From an uncultured Prevotellaceae bacterium (GTDB lineage: Bacteria; Bacteroidota; Bacteroidia; Bacteroidales; Bacteroidaceae): a DNA stretch of 64,000 bases. The notes beneath the pieces were generated by a model. The model did not search any database and had not been told where the DNA came from. It saw nothing but the letters and a program-made list of their open reading frames with translations. The position numbers and the translations under genes are program-made. The stretch covers positions 1 to 64,000 of the forward strand of contig OMWI01000035.1 of assembly GCA_900314715.1 (NCBI GenBank), in the 5' to 3' direction. Each line of letters starts with the position of its first letter. Positions within the stretch are counted from its first letter, which is position 1. Shown in pieces: positions 24,470 through 32,516 of the stretch.

Positions 24470-26245
24470 ATGAAGAAAAAGATACAATTTAGTCTCGTAT
24501 ATCGAGACATGTGGCAAAGTTCTGGTAAATTTCAGCCACGTAAGGATCAGTTGGAGCGTATCGCTCCCGTAATTATCGAAATGGGTTGTTTTGCACGCGT
24601 TGAAACCAATGGTGGAGCATTCGAACAAGTTAATCTATTGGCTGGTGAGAATCCTAATGATGCCGTACGCGCATTTTGTAAGCCTTTCAATGAGGTGGGA
24701 ATCAAGACCCACATGTTGGATAGAGGATTGAATGCCCTTCGTATGTATCCCGTTCCCGACGATGTTCGTGCGTTTATGTATAAGGTGAAACATGCACAAG
24801 GTGTAGATATTCCCCGTATCTTCTGTGGATTGAACGACACGAGAAATATTATCCCAAGCATTAAATGGGCAAAAGAAGCTGGCATGATTCCACAAGCCAC
24901 GCTTTGTATCACCACGTCTCCCGTTCATACGGTTGAATATTACGGTAAGATTGCTGATGAAGTGATTGCCGCTGGTGCAGAGGAAATCTGTTTGAAGGAC
25001 ATGGCTGGTATCGGACAACCTGCTATGTTAGGTAAACTCACCAAGCGCATCAAGGAAAAGCACCCAGATATTATTATTGAATATCACGGACATTCCGGTC
25101 CTGGCCTTTCCATGGCAAGTATTCTCGAAGTATGTAATAATGGAGCAGACATCATCGATACAGCTATTGAACCTTTGTCTTGGGGAAAAGTTCACCCAGA
25201 CATCATCTCCGTTCAGAGTATGTTGAGAAACGAGGGCTTTGATGTTCCCGACATCAACATGAGTGCCTACATGAAAGCTCGTTCTTTGACTCAAGAGTTC
25301 ATCGATGAATGGTTAGGTTATTTCATCAACCCAGGAAATAAGGTGATGAGCTCTCTCTTGTTAGGTTGTGGATTACCTGGCGGAATGATGGGAAGTATGA
25401 TGGCCGACCTTGGCGGTATCATGGGCACGATTAATAATATCCGTACAAAACGTGGCGACGAACCTTTGTCTACTGACGATATGCTCGTTAAACTCTTCAA
25501 CGAGGTTGAATATGTTTGGCCACGCGTAGGTTATCCTCCATTGGTAACACCATTTAGCCAGTATGTCAAGAACATTGCGCTCATGAACTTGCTCACGATG
25601 GAACAAGGAAAGGGTCGTTTCGTGATGATGGACGATGCTATGTGGGGAATGATTCTCGGTAAGAGCGGCAAGATTCCTGGCGAGATTGCTCCAGAATTGA
25701 TTGAGTTGGCTGCTAAGCAAGGTCGTGAATTCACGACTGCAGATCCTCATACGCTCATTCCTAACGCATTGGATGATTTCCGCAAGGAAATGGACGAGAA
25801 TGGTTGGGAATATGGTCAAGATGATGAGGAGTTGTTTGAACTTGCCATGCATCCCGAACAATATCGCAATTACAAGAGTGGACAAGCCAAGAAGAATTTC
25901 CTTGCTGACTTACAAGCTGCTAAGGATGCGAAACTCGGCACAAAACTTACTCCCGAACAAATCGCTGAATTCAAGCACGCAAAGGCTGATGCCATCGTTG
26001 CTCCCGTGAAGGGTCAGATATTCTGGGAGTTTGGTGGCGATGGTGAAGCTGTTGCAACCGTAGAGCCTTATATCGGCAAGGAATACCAAGAGGGCGACGA
26101 GTTCTGCTATATCCAAGCTCCTTGGGGTGAGTTTGTTGCCATTCCTGCTGCTCTTGGCGGCAAATTGGTGGAAATCAATGCCAAGCAAGGAAGCAAGATG
26201 AACAAGGGTGATGTGATTGCATACATTGAGAGGAAAGAGTGTTAA
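24470..26245 (+). CDS. Carboxyltransferase subunit, oxaloacetate decarboxylase alpha / pyruvate carboxylase B type
   Basis: About 591 aa from the ATG at 24470; the longer frame overlaps the divergent lipoprotein gene and is unlikely. The N-terminal 300 residues form a DRE-TIM-like carboxyltransferase barrel: YRDMWQSSGKF, CLKDMAGIGQPAM near 178 (metal and carbamylated Lys region) and YHGHSGPGLSMAS near 210 (HxH metal ligands). The conserved carboxyltransferase domain follows to about 500. The C-terminal 80 residues look like a biotinyl domain, but the expected EAMKM is replaced by QAPWGEF, so no biotin lysine is present. Decarboxylation or pyruvate carboxylation by this chain would need a separate biotin carrier. 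A -7-like TAATTTTG lies at 24424-24431. Confidence 0.85.
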   Translation: MKKKIQFSLVYRDMWQSSGKFQPRKDQLERIAPVIIEMGCFARVETNGGAFEQVNLLAGENPNDAVRAFCKPFNEVGIKTHMLDRGLNALRMYPVPDDVRAFMYKVKHAQGVDIPRIFCGLNDTRNIIPSIKWAKEAGMIPQATLCITTSPVHTVEYYGKIADEVIAAGAEEICLKDMAGIGQPAMLGKLTKRIKEKHPDIIIEYHGHSGPGLSMASILEVCNNGADIIDTAIEPLSWGKVHPDIISVQSMLRNEGFDVPDINMSAYMKARSLTQEFIDEWLGYFINPGNKVMSSLLLGCGLPGGMMGSMMADLGGIMGTINNIRTKRGDEPLSTDDMLVKLFNEVEYVWPRVGYPPLVTPFSQYVKNIALMNLLTMEQGKGRFVMMDDAMWGMILGKSGKIPGEIAPELIELAAKQGREFTTADPHTLIPNALDDFRKEMDENGWEYGQDDEELFELAMHPEQYRNYKSGQAKKNFLADLQAAKDAKLGTKLTPEQIAEFKHAKADAIVAPVKGQIFWEFGGDGEAVATVEPYIGKEYQEGDEFCYIQAPWGEFVAIPAALGGKLVEINAKQGSKMNKGDVIAYIERKEC

Positions 26246-26248
26246 ATG

Positions 26249-26321
26249 TTTAGTGTTTAGTGTTGAATGTTTAGTGTTTTTACATATTATCACTAAACGC
26301 TAAACACTGTACACTAAACAA
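26249..26321. repeat. Hairpin with heptamer-repeat arms (GTTTAGT type)
   Basis: The left arm 26249-26278 consists of roughly 7-nt repeats of GTTTAGT / GTTGAAT. The right arm 26292-26321 is its reverse complement with about five mismatches. The loop is 13 nt. It fills the gap between the carboxyltransferase gene and the HD gene and could terminate or attenuate transcription. Confidence 0.7.
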
Positions 26322-26328
26322 AAAAGCT

Positions 26329-26868
26329 ATGGATTTCCTACAAGTTATCAATCATTTCTATCCTGAGGACAACGAACTGAAACATATATTGTTGACTCAT
26401 AGTGAGGCAGTTGCTAACAAGGCGTTAGCGATTGCCTCTCTACATCCTGAATTACACATTGATTTGACTTTTCTTCGCGAGGCGGCAATGCTACACGACA
26501 TTGGCATCATCGAGTGTGATGCGCCTGGCATCTTTTGTTTCGGAACGCAACCATATATTTGTCATGGAAGGATTGGCGCAGAGATGTTGCGAAAACTCGG
26601 ATACCCTCTCCATGCTCGTGTTTGCGAACGACATACGGGTACGGGATTGAGCAAGGAGGATATCATCAAACGCAATTTGCCCTTGCCTCATCAAGATTTC
26701 ATGCCCGAAACATGGGAAGAACAGGTGATTTGTTATGCCGATAAGTTTTTTAGCAAGACTCATCCCGACCGCGAGAAAACGATAGAGCAAGCAGAACGTA
26801 GTCTTGCTAAGTTTGGAGAGGAAGGCGTCATTCGCTTCAGACATTGGACTTCTATTTTCTCCGTTTAG
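26329..26868 (+). CDS. HD-domain protein
   Basis: A 179-aa protein with an HD phosphohydrolase domain: H24 in LLTHSEAVANKALAIA, HD in AAMLHDIGIIE near 54, and CERHTGTGLSKEDI near 100 supply the expected metal ligands. The family hydrolyses phosphate bonds of nucleotides; the substrate is not evident. It has no signal peptide. It begins 8 nt after the hairpin at 26249-26321 and may depend on it. The next gene has its own promoter. Confidence 0.85.
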   Translation: MDFLQVINHFYPEDNELKHILLTHSEAVANKALAIASLHPELHIDLTFLREAAMLHDIGIIECDAPGIFCFGTQPYICHGRIGAEMLRKLGYPLHARVCERHTGTGLSKEDIIKRNLPLPHQDFMPETWEEQVICYADKFFSKTHPDREKTIEQAERSLAKFGEEGVIRFRHWTSIFSV

Positions 26869-26971
26869 ACGAAAACAATGTATATTCCGTATACATCGTA
26901 AAATTTCTCCCAACATTTTCCTAACCAACTATTGCGTTAACTCCCATTTTTTTGCTATCTTTGTCGCAAAT

Positions 26972-27940
26972 ATGAGCATCATTCGTTTCATCAAGGAGTG
27001 GACGCTACCCGTTTCTATGGTTACGGGAACTATTATCTACCTTATCTTTGCCTATATTCCGGCATTAGACGAGGCTGCGGTATTCTTTGCGCCAATCTTT
27101 GATACCATCTTGCCGTTGTTCATGTTCTTGATTCTCTTCGTCACATTCTGCAAGGTGGATTTCCATAAACTTCGTCCCGTTCATTGGCATTTGTGGGTGG
27201 GAATATTCCAAGTGATTTTCGTATTGATTATCGTGGGTCTCATCCTTGGCTTCCACATGAAAGGGAATAGCCTTATCTTGATGGAGGCCATTCTCACTTG
27301 CATTATCGGACCATGTGCGGCGGCGGCAGCGGTGGTTACGCAGAAGTTGGGAGGCAATTTGGAGGAGATGACTACCTACACTTTTCTCTCCAATACCATT
27401 ACCGCCATCATGATTCCCGTTTGTTTTCCTCTCATCGACAATTCGGTAGATAACACTTTCATGACGGCTTTCTTGAAGATTCTACACGAGGTTTGTATCG
27501 TTCTTATCGTACCGATGTTGTTGGCGTATATCGTCAAGCATTATTTTAAGCGGTTTCATCGGTGGGTAATATCCGTGAAAGACCTTTCTTACTATATGTG
27601 GGGATGCTCGTTGATGATAGTCACGGGAACGACCGTCAAGAATATCGTACACGCGAATACTACAATGGCCTTCTTGTTCACCATCGCCTTCATGGGATTG
27701 ATTCTTTGCATCATCCAATTTGCCGTAGGACGATTCATCGGACATTATTTCGATACGACCATTGAATCAGGACAGGCATTGGGACAAAAGAATACGGCTT
27801 TTGCCATTTGGATTGCCTATACTTATCTCAATCCGCTCTCCTCCGTGGGACCTGGTTGTTATATCTTGTGGCAAAATATCATCAACAGCATCGAGATATG
27901 GATGTACGGGAAACGAAATCAACAAAGTTTGACAAGATAA
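26972..27940 (+). CDS. Bile-acid:sodium symporter-like (BASS/SBF) transporter
   Basis: A 322-aa membrane protein with about ten hydrophobic segments. The motif region CIIGPCAAAAAVVTQKLGGN near 110 and the second half with EIGQALGQKN-like sequence (SGQALGQKNTAFAIWIAY near 275) fit the two inverted repeats of the SBF/BASS fold. Substrates of this family are organic anions such as bile acids or pantoate; the specific one is unknown. The start at 26972 was set by TATCTTTG at 26956-26963; the longer frame overlaps the HD gene. It is followed 22 nt later by a GH43-like gene, possibly in one transcript. Confidence 0.85.
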   Translation: MSIIRFIKEWTLPVSMVTGTIIYLIFAYIPALDEAAVFFAPIFDTILPLFMFLILFVTFCKVDFHKLRPVHWHLWVGIFQVIFVLIIVGLILGFHMKGNSLILMEAILTCIIGPCAAAAAVVTQKLGGNLEEMTTYTFLSNTITAIMIPVCFPLIDNSVDNTFMTAFLKILHEVCIVLIVPMLLAYIVKHYFKRFHRWVISVKDLSYYMWGCSLMIVTGTTVKNIVHANTTMAFLFTIAFMGLILCIIQFAVGRFIGHYFDTTIESGQALGQKNTAFAIWIAYTYLNPLSSVGPGCYILWQNIINSIEIWMYGKRNQQSLTR

Positions 27941-27962
27941 AAACACTTAAAATATAAAGACA

Positions 27963-29024
27963 ATGAGAAAGTTATTTATTTCTATCGCTATTTGCATGAT
28001 GTCTTCCTTGACTGCCTCTGCACAAAACGTGGTGAAGGGAGATTATGGTTACTTGTATTGCCACATGAGCGACAAGGGTGAATGGACTGCCTACGCGCTG
28101 AGTCGCGATGGTTACAACTACCAAGACATCAACGAGGGAAATCCTATCATGGACCCCGAGGTTCATGCTCGTATCGAGGGCGGACAGAGAGATGCTTATA
28201 TCACTCGTGCCTACAACGGAAAGGGTTACGTGATGGTGAACACCGACATGTGCGTGCGTAAGTCGCACAAGTGGGACAATTACGGTATCGATTTGCTGAC
28301 ATCTAAAGATCTCATCAACTGGCAATCGGTGACGTTCGACTTCCGCAAGGGGGAGAGTATCTTCTGCGATCCTAACTCTCCCAGCGTGTACAAGGATTGG
28401 TCTACCATCAACCGCGTGTGGGCTCCGCAAATTTTCTGGGACCCTAACTATGTATGGGAGAATGGTGACAAGGGTGGTTATTGCATCTATTATTCCATGC
28501 TCAACCGTCCCGAAGAGAAGTACGACCGTATGTATTATAGTTATGCAGACAAGTCGTTCACTAAGCTCACCAAGCCAAAATTGCTTTTCGACTGGGGGTA
28601 TGCTACCATTGACGCCGACATCAACTATCTGCCATCGGATGGTCTCTATCACATGCTTATCAAGAAAGAGGGCGGCAAGCCTGGTATCTATACAGCTACG
28701 TCGAAGAACTTGACGAGCGGATGGGGAGAACCCGTTGAAAACGACTACGTGAGCTTTGAGGGCAGAAAGAATTGCGAGGGTTCAAGTGCCTTCCAATTGA
28801 TGGGCGAGGATACGTGGTGTGTGGCTTACATCCAGTATAGCGACAACCCCAAGCATTATCGTATCTGCAAGGCCGACAAATATCTGCGCAACTTCCACGA
28901 TCCCGTTGACATCAAGGGTGTTACGGCTCCACAACACGGCTCTTTCATGCGCATCACCAAGAAGGAGTACAACAAGTTATTGAAGTGGGATGCAAAATTG
29001 AGAAAACAAAATGAGCGTAAGTAA
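27963..29024 (+). CDS. Exported GH43-like glycosidase
   Basis: A 353-aa protein with a signal peptide (LFISIAICMMSSLTASAQ). It fits the five-bladed beta-propeller of glycoside hydrolase family 43: RDAYITRAYNGKGYVM near 77, NRVWAPQIFWDP near 150 and IDADINYLPSDGLYHML near 218 are the usual blade motifs. Candidate activities are arabinofuranosidase, xylosidase or galactosidase; sequence alone does not decide. It ends inside the next gene by a 14-nt overlap, so it is translationally coupled to the YitT protein, an odd partner. Confidence 0.82.
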   Translation: MRKLFISIAICMMSSLTASAQNVVKGDYGYLYCHMSDKGEWTAYALSRDGYNYQDINEGNPIMDPEVHARIEGGQRDAYITRAYNGKGYVMVNTDMCVRKSHKWDNYGIDLLTSKDLINWQSVTFDFRKGESIFCDPNSPSVYKDWSTINRVWAPQIFWDPNYVWENGDKGGYCIYYSMLNRPEEKYDRMYYSYADKSFTKLTKPKLLFDWGYATIDADINYLPSDGLYHMLIKKEGGKPGIYTATSKNLTSGWGEPVENDYVSFEGRKNCEGSSAFQLMGEDTWCVAYIQYSDNPKHYRICKADKYLRNFHDPVDIKGVTAPQHGSFMRITKKEYNKLLKWDAKLRKQNERK

Positions 29025-29913
29025 AGCAAAGATGTGGCGAGAGATTAAGGATTATGCCATCATCACGATATCGATGTTGTCATACTGTATCGGTTGGTCG
29101 GTATTTCTCTTGCCTAACAACATTACCACGGGTGGTGTATCTGGTGTGTCTTCCATTTTGGAATGGAGTCCATTGCACATACCTGCACAATGGTCGTATT
29201 TCGCCATCAATGCGGTATTATTGTTGATTGCCCTGAGAATATTGGGATGGAAATTCTGCGTCAAGACGATTTATGCCGTTGTGGTACTTACCACCGCCTT
29301 GCAAATCATTCGTAGCTATACGCCAGCGGTTCCGTTGTTGCACGACCAACCGTTTATGGCGGCCGTATTAGGTTCGGTGTTCTGCGGATGCGGCATCGGA
29401 TTGTGCTTGAGCAATAACGGAAGTACGGGAGGAACAGACATTATCGCCGCCATCATCAATAAGTATCGCGATGTGTCGCTCGGTCGTATCATCATGATTT
29501 GCGACGTTTTCATCATCACGTCGAGTTACATCGTACTGAAAGATTGGGAGCGCGTGATTTACGGATACGTAGTGCTTTACATCACGGCCTTCTGTCTTGA
29601 CCAAGTGGTGAATTCCATGCGCCGAAGCGTACAATTCTTCATTATCTCCGACAAATTCGAAGAGATAGGAAAGCGCATCAACCAAGACCCACATCGTGGT
29701 TGTACGGTCATCAGCGCCCAAGGTTTCTACACGGGAAAGGAGACAAAAATGCTCTTCGTGCTCGCCAAACGTCGTGAAAGTCCCAAGATTTTCCAACTAA
29801 TCAACGAGATAGACCCCCATGCATTCGTCTCTCAGAGTGCCGTCATTGGCGTATACGGCGAAGGCTTCGACCGTTTCAAGGTAAGACATAGAGCCCCAAA
29901 ACCCATCAAATAA
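29011..29913 (+). CDS. YitT-family membrane protein (DUF161/DUF2179)
   Basis: A 300-aa protein. About five hydrophobic segments lie in the first 200 residues, with LLPNNITTGGVSGVSSIL near 31 and CLSNNGSTGGTDIIAAII near 133, the two repeated DUF161 signatures. A soluble DUF2179 domain of about 80 residues follows (DPHRGCTVISAQGFYTGKET near 225). The family is widespread; transport is presumed but unproven. The ATG at 29011 overlaps the end of the GH43-like gene by 14 nt. A strong terminator follows at 29921-29962. Confidence 0.9.
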   Translation: MSVSKAKMWREIKDYAIITISMLSYCIGWSVFLLPNNITTGGVSGVSSILEWSPLHIPAQWSYFAINAVLLLIALRILGWKFCVKTIYAVVVLTTALQIIRSYTPAVPLLHDQPFMAAVLGSVFCGCGIGLCLSNNGSTGGTDIIAAIINKYRDVSLGRIIMICDVFIITSSYIVLKDWERVIYGYVVLYITAFCLDQVVNSMRRSVQFFIISDKFEEIGKRINQDPHRGCTVISAQGFYTGKETKMLFVLAKRRESPKIFQLINEIDPHAFVSQSAVIGVYGEGFDRFKVRHRAPKPIK

Positions 29914-29920
29914 ACAATAA

Positions 29921-29962
29921 AATTATCCACTGCTTGAGAAAACACCCAAGCAGTGGATAATT
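29921..29962 (+). terminator. Strong intrinsic terminator
   Basis: A perfect 16-bp stem: AATTATCCACTGCTTG (29921-29936) with its reverse complement at 29947-29962, loop of 10 nt, followed by a T-containing run. It ends the BASS-GH43-YitT group. Confidence 0.85.
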
Positions 29963-29985
29963 TATAATAAGAATAGTCCTCCTCT

Positions 29986-30029
29986 CCCCCTACCAAACCT
30001 ACTAACCCTACTCCCCCTACCAAACCTAC
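29986..30029 (+). repeat. C-rich direct repeat in the leader of the PL11 gene
   Basis: CCCCCTACCAAACCTAC occurs at 29986-30002 and again at 30013-30029, within a longer C/T/A tract without G (about 29978-30066). No complementary arm is present. It lies between the terminator and the -7 box TATATTTG at 30088-30095. Confidence 0.6.
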
Positions 30030-30122
30030 CAAACCTCTCCCCCCTAAAAAAATCCCTACAATCCCCTCACTCAATCAAAAAAAATCGTATATTTGCAAAA
30101 TATTAACCAAAACAATAAAAAA

Positions 30123-31997
30123 ATGGGCAAGAGAATATGCATGATGACGTTGCTATTGGTTGCATTGGGAGAAATGGCACTTGCACAACCCCGTTACAAC
30201 TACGAAAATATGCAACGAGAGAAGCTAAATCGTGGCGTAGTGGCCATCAAATCTGGCAATCAAGTGGTCATTTCTTGGCGAATTTTACGTTCCGACAAGG
30301 TGGCAGAACCCTTTAACGTTTATCGAAACGGGAAAAAACTCAACAAGACGCCCTTAACGAAAGGCGGTTCGATGTTTATCGACGAAAATCCGCTTTCTAC
30401 TGATGCCCAATATGAGGTAAAAGGCGGCAATGTCAACGGAAGTTATCTCCTAAAGGCCAATTCTCCCGAAGGATACATACCCATTAAAATCGACAAAATC
30501 CCCGATGAAATGGGTAAAAATGGAAGAAAAGTTGTATATATTGCCAGCGATTGTAGCGTTGGCGACGTGGATGGTGACGGACAATATGAGATTTTCGTGA
30601 AATGGGATCCGTCTAACGCTCGTGACAATGCACATACTGGTTTTACCAATAACACCTTTATTGATTGCTATCGTTTGGATGGTACGAAACTTTGGCGTAT
30701 CGACATGGGGAAAAACATTCGTTCGGGTGCACATTATACGCAGTTCATGGTTTATGACTTCGATGGAGATGGCAAGGCAGAATTGATGGTTCGCACGGCT
30801 GACGGTACCATCGACGGACAGGGAAACGTGATTGGAGATAAGGATAAGGATTGGCGTTGCACGGAAGAGGGCGGCAAATACGGAAGAATATTGGAAGGTC
30901 CTGAGTATCTGACTGTCTTTGACGGACTGACGGGGCGCGCACTTGCTACAGCCAACTATATCCCACAACGAGGCGAAAGCATGTATTGGGGAGATGATCA
31001 TGCAAACCGTTCTGACCGTTTCTTGGCTGCCGTGGGCTATTTAGACGGCATTCATCCGAGCGGAATCTTCTGTCGTGGCTATTATACGCGTACCGTGATA
31101 GCGGCGTGGGATTGGGATGGAAAGACGCTCAAGGAGCATTGGACTTTCGACACCAATAACCCTGAATGGCATAGTTATGCTGGACAAGGCAACCATAACT
31201 TGCGCATTGCTGACGTAGATGGTGATGGTTGCGACGAAATCACTTACGGCTCGATGTGCGTGGACAACAACGGACGAGGATTGTATAATACGGGATTCGG
31301 ACATGGTGATGCGCTTCATCTCACGGTATTCGACCCTACGACCGACAAACTTCATGTGTGGGATTGCCACGAAAACCGTCGCGACGGTTCGGATTTCCGA
31401 GAAGCAGCTACGGGAAAAGTAGTCTTCCAACTGCCCAGTCCAATAGATGTAGGACGTTGTATGGCAGCTGATATAGACCCCACGAACCCTGGATTGGAGA
31501 TGTGGAGCAGCGATTCAAAGGGAATCCGCAATATCAAGGGAGAAATTGTTAAGCCAGTTGAACCCGATGAACCTAATTTGAGTCAAAGAAGAGGGCGAAA
31601 CGTGGGTATGTCAACGAATTTCGGCATCTGGTGGGATGGTGATTTATTGCGCGAATTGCTCGACCACGAACAGGTTTTGAAATATAATTGGAAGAATGGA
31701 ATAAGTGAAACCATCATGCGATTTGACGGAAAATTCAATAATGGAACGAAATCCAATCCTTGTCTTTCTGCCGATATTCTTGGCGATTGGCGCGAAGAAG
31801 TGCTCATCAGAAACGAGGAAAGTACGGAGCTTCGACTCTACATTTCGCCCATTTCATCGGAGTTTCGCATCAATTGCCTGATGGAAGACATCCCCTATAG
31901 GTTGAGTGTGGCGGCAGAAAATGTTGCCTACAACCAACCGCCAGAAACGGGCTTCTACTTGGGTCCCGACAAGACCGTCAATCCGTTCTTGAAATGA
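30123..31997 (+). CDS. Rhamnogalacturonan lyase, PL11
   Basis: A 624-aa exported enzyme cutting the rhamnogalacturonan I backbone of pectin by beta-elimination. The signal peptide spans residues 1-22. The N-terminal domain (about 22-120) starts with QREKLNRGVVAIKSG, and the eight-bladed propeller follows. Calcium loops of the family are plain: VGDVDGDGQYEIFVKWDPSN near 143, YDFDGDGKAELMVRTADGT near 215, ADVDGDGCDEITYGSM near 363. DILGDWREEVLIRNEES near 550 is also typical of YesW/YesX. The ATG at 30123 was chosen because TATATTTG at 30088-30095 implies a transcript start near 30102. The stop codon lies inside the first unit of 22-nt array C. Confidence 0.93.
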   Translation: MGKRICMMTLLLVALGEMALAQPRYNYENMQREKLNRGVVAIKSGNQVVISWRILRSDKVAEPFNVYRNGKKLNKTPLTKGGSMFIDENPLSTDAQYEVKGGNVNGSYLLKANSPEGYIPIKIDKIPDEMGKNGRKVVYIASDCSVGDVDGDGQYEIFVKWDPSNARDNAHTGFTNNTFIDCYRLDGTKLWRIDMGKNIRSGAHYTQFMVYDFDGDGKAELMVRTADGTIDGQGNVIGDKDKDWRCTEEGGKYGRILEGPEYLTVFDGLTGRALATANYIPQRGESMYWGDDHANRSDRFLAAVGYLDGIHPSGIFCRGYYTRTVIAAWDWDGKTLKEHWTFDTNNPEWHSYAGQGNHNLRIADVDGDGCDEITYGSMCVDNNGRGLYNTGFGHGDALHLTVFDPTTDKLHVWDCHENRRDGSDFREAATGKVVFQLPSPIDVGRCMAADIDPTNPGLEMWSSDSKGIRNIKGEIVKPVEPDEPNLSQRRGRNVGMSTNFGIWWDGDLLRELLDHEQVLKYNWKNGISETIMRFDGKFNNGTKSNPCLSADILGDWREEVLIRNEESTELRLYISPISSEFRINCLMEDIPYRLSVAAENVAYNQPPETGFYLGPDKTVNPFLK

Positions 31998-32057
31998 TAG
32001 GTTTGCAAGGCGCAAACATTATGTTTATAGTGGCTAAACACCATATTTACGGTGGCT
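31992..32057. repeat. 22-nt periodic array C (three units)
   Basis: Units begin at 31992, 32014 and 32036. They follow AAA(C/T)-N6-TTT(A/G) with the spacing seen in the other arrays. The first unit contains the TGA stop codon of the PL11 lyase. The large hairpin begins 21 nt after the last unit. Confidence 0.8.
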
Positions 32058-32078
32058 TAGCCACTTTTGCATTTTAAT

Positions 32079-32406
32079 TTTGTCACTTTTGTCACATTTG
32101 TCACACGTCACATTAAGGACCTATCCGTTTTGCAACTTTGCAACTTTGCAACTTTGCAACATTGTAACATTTTCGTTATTTTATTATTCTCAAAAAAATT
32201 AGTAATCTAAATATTATATTTATATATTATTATAATAATATATAAATATAAAAATATTACCTTCATTTCTGATTATATTATTCAAACACCCCAAATGTTG
32301 CAATGTTGCAATGTTGCAAAGTTGCAATGTTGCATTTTGTATCTTTCTTAGTAGAATGTTGATACACCTTAATGTGACGTGTGACAAAAGTGACAAAAGT
32401 GACAAA
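32079..32406. repeat. 328-bp nested hairpin with TGTCAC and TTGCAAC arms and AT palindrome core
   Basis: Outer arms 32079-32118 and 32367-32406 are complementary with about one mismatch; they are built from TTTTGTCAC-like 9-mers. Inner arms (about 32127-32172 and 32291-32337) are built from TTTGCAAC-type 8-mers and pair imperfectly. The centre is a perfect 32-bp palindrome: TATTTATATATTATTA at 32217-32232 with its reverse complement at 32233-32248. No gene lies within. The whole stretch would fold as one long RNA hairpin or extrude as a cruciform. Confidence 0.88.
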
Positions 32407-32453
32407 TGCGAAAAACAAACCATTCAATTTTAACACAATTCACACATTAAATA

Positions 32454-32485
32454 TTTGGTAGGTACAAAAATAATATGTAACTTTG
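32454..32485 (+). promoter_or_regulatory. Bacteroidetes-type promoter of the Rpn-like gene
   Basis: TTTG at 32454-32457, 20-nt spacer, TAACTTTG at 32478-32485. The ATG of the nuclease gene follows at 32517. Confidence 0.8.
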
Positions 32486-32516
32486 CAGAATCTTAAATAA
32501 TTATACGACGGAAAAC

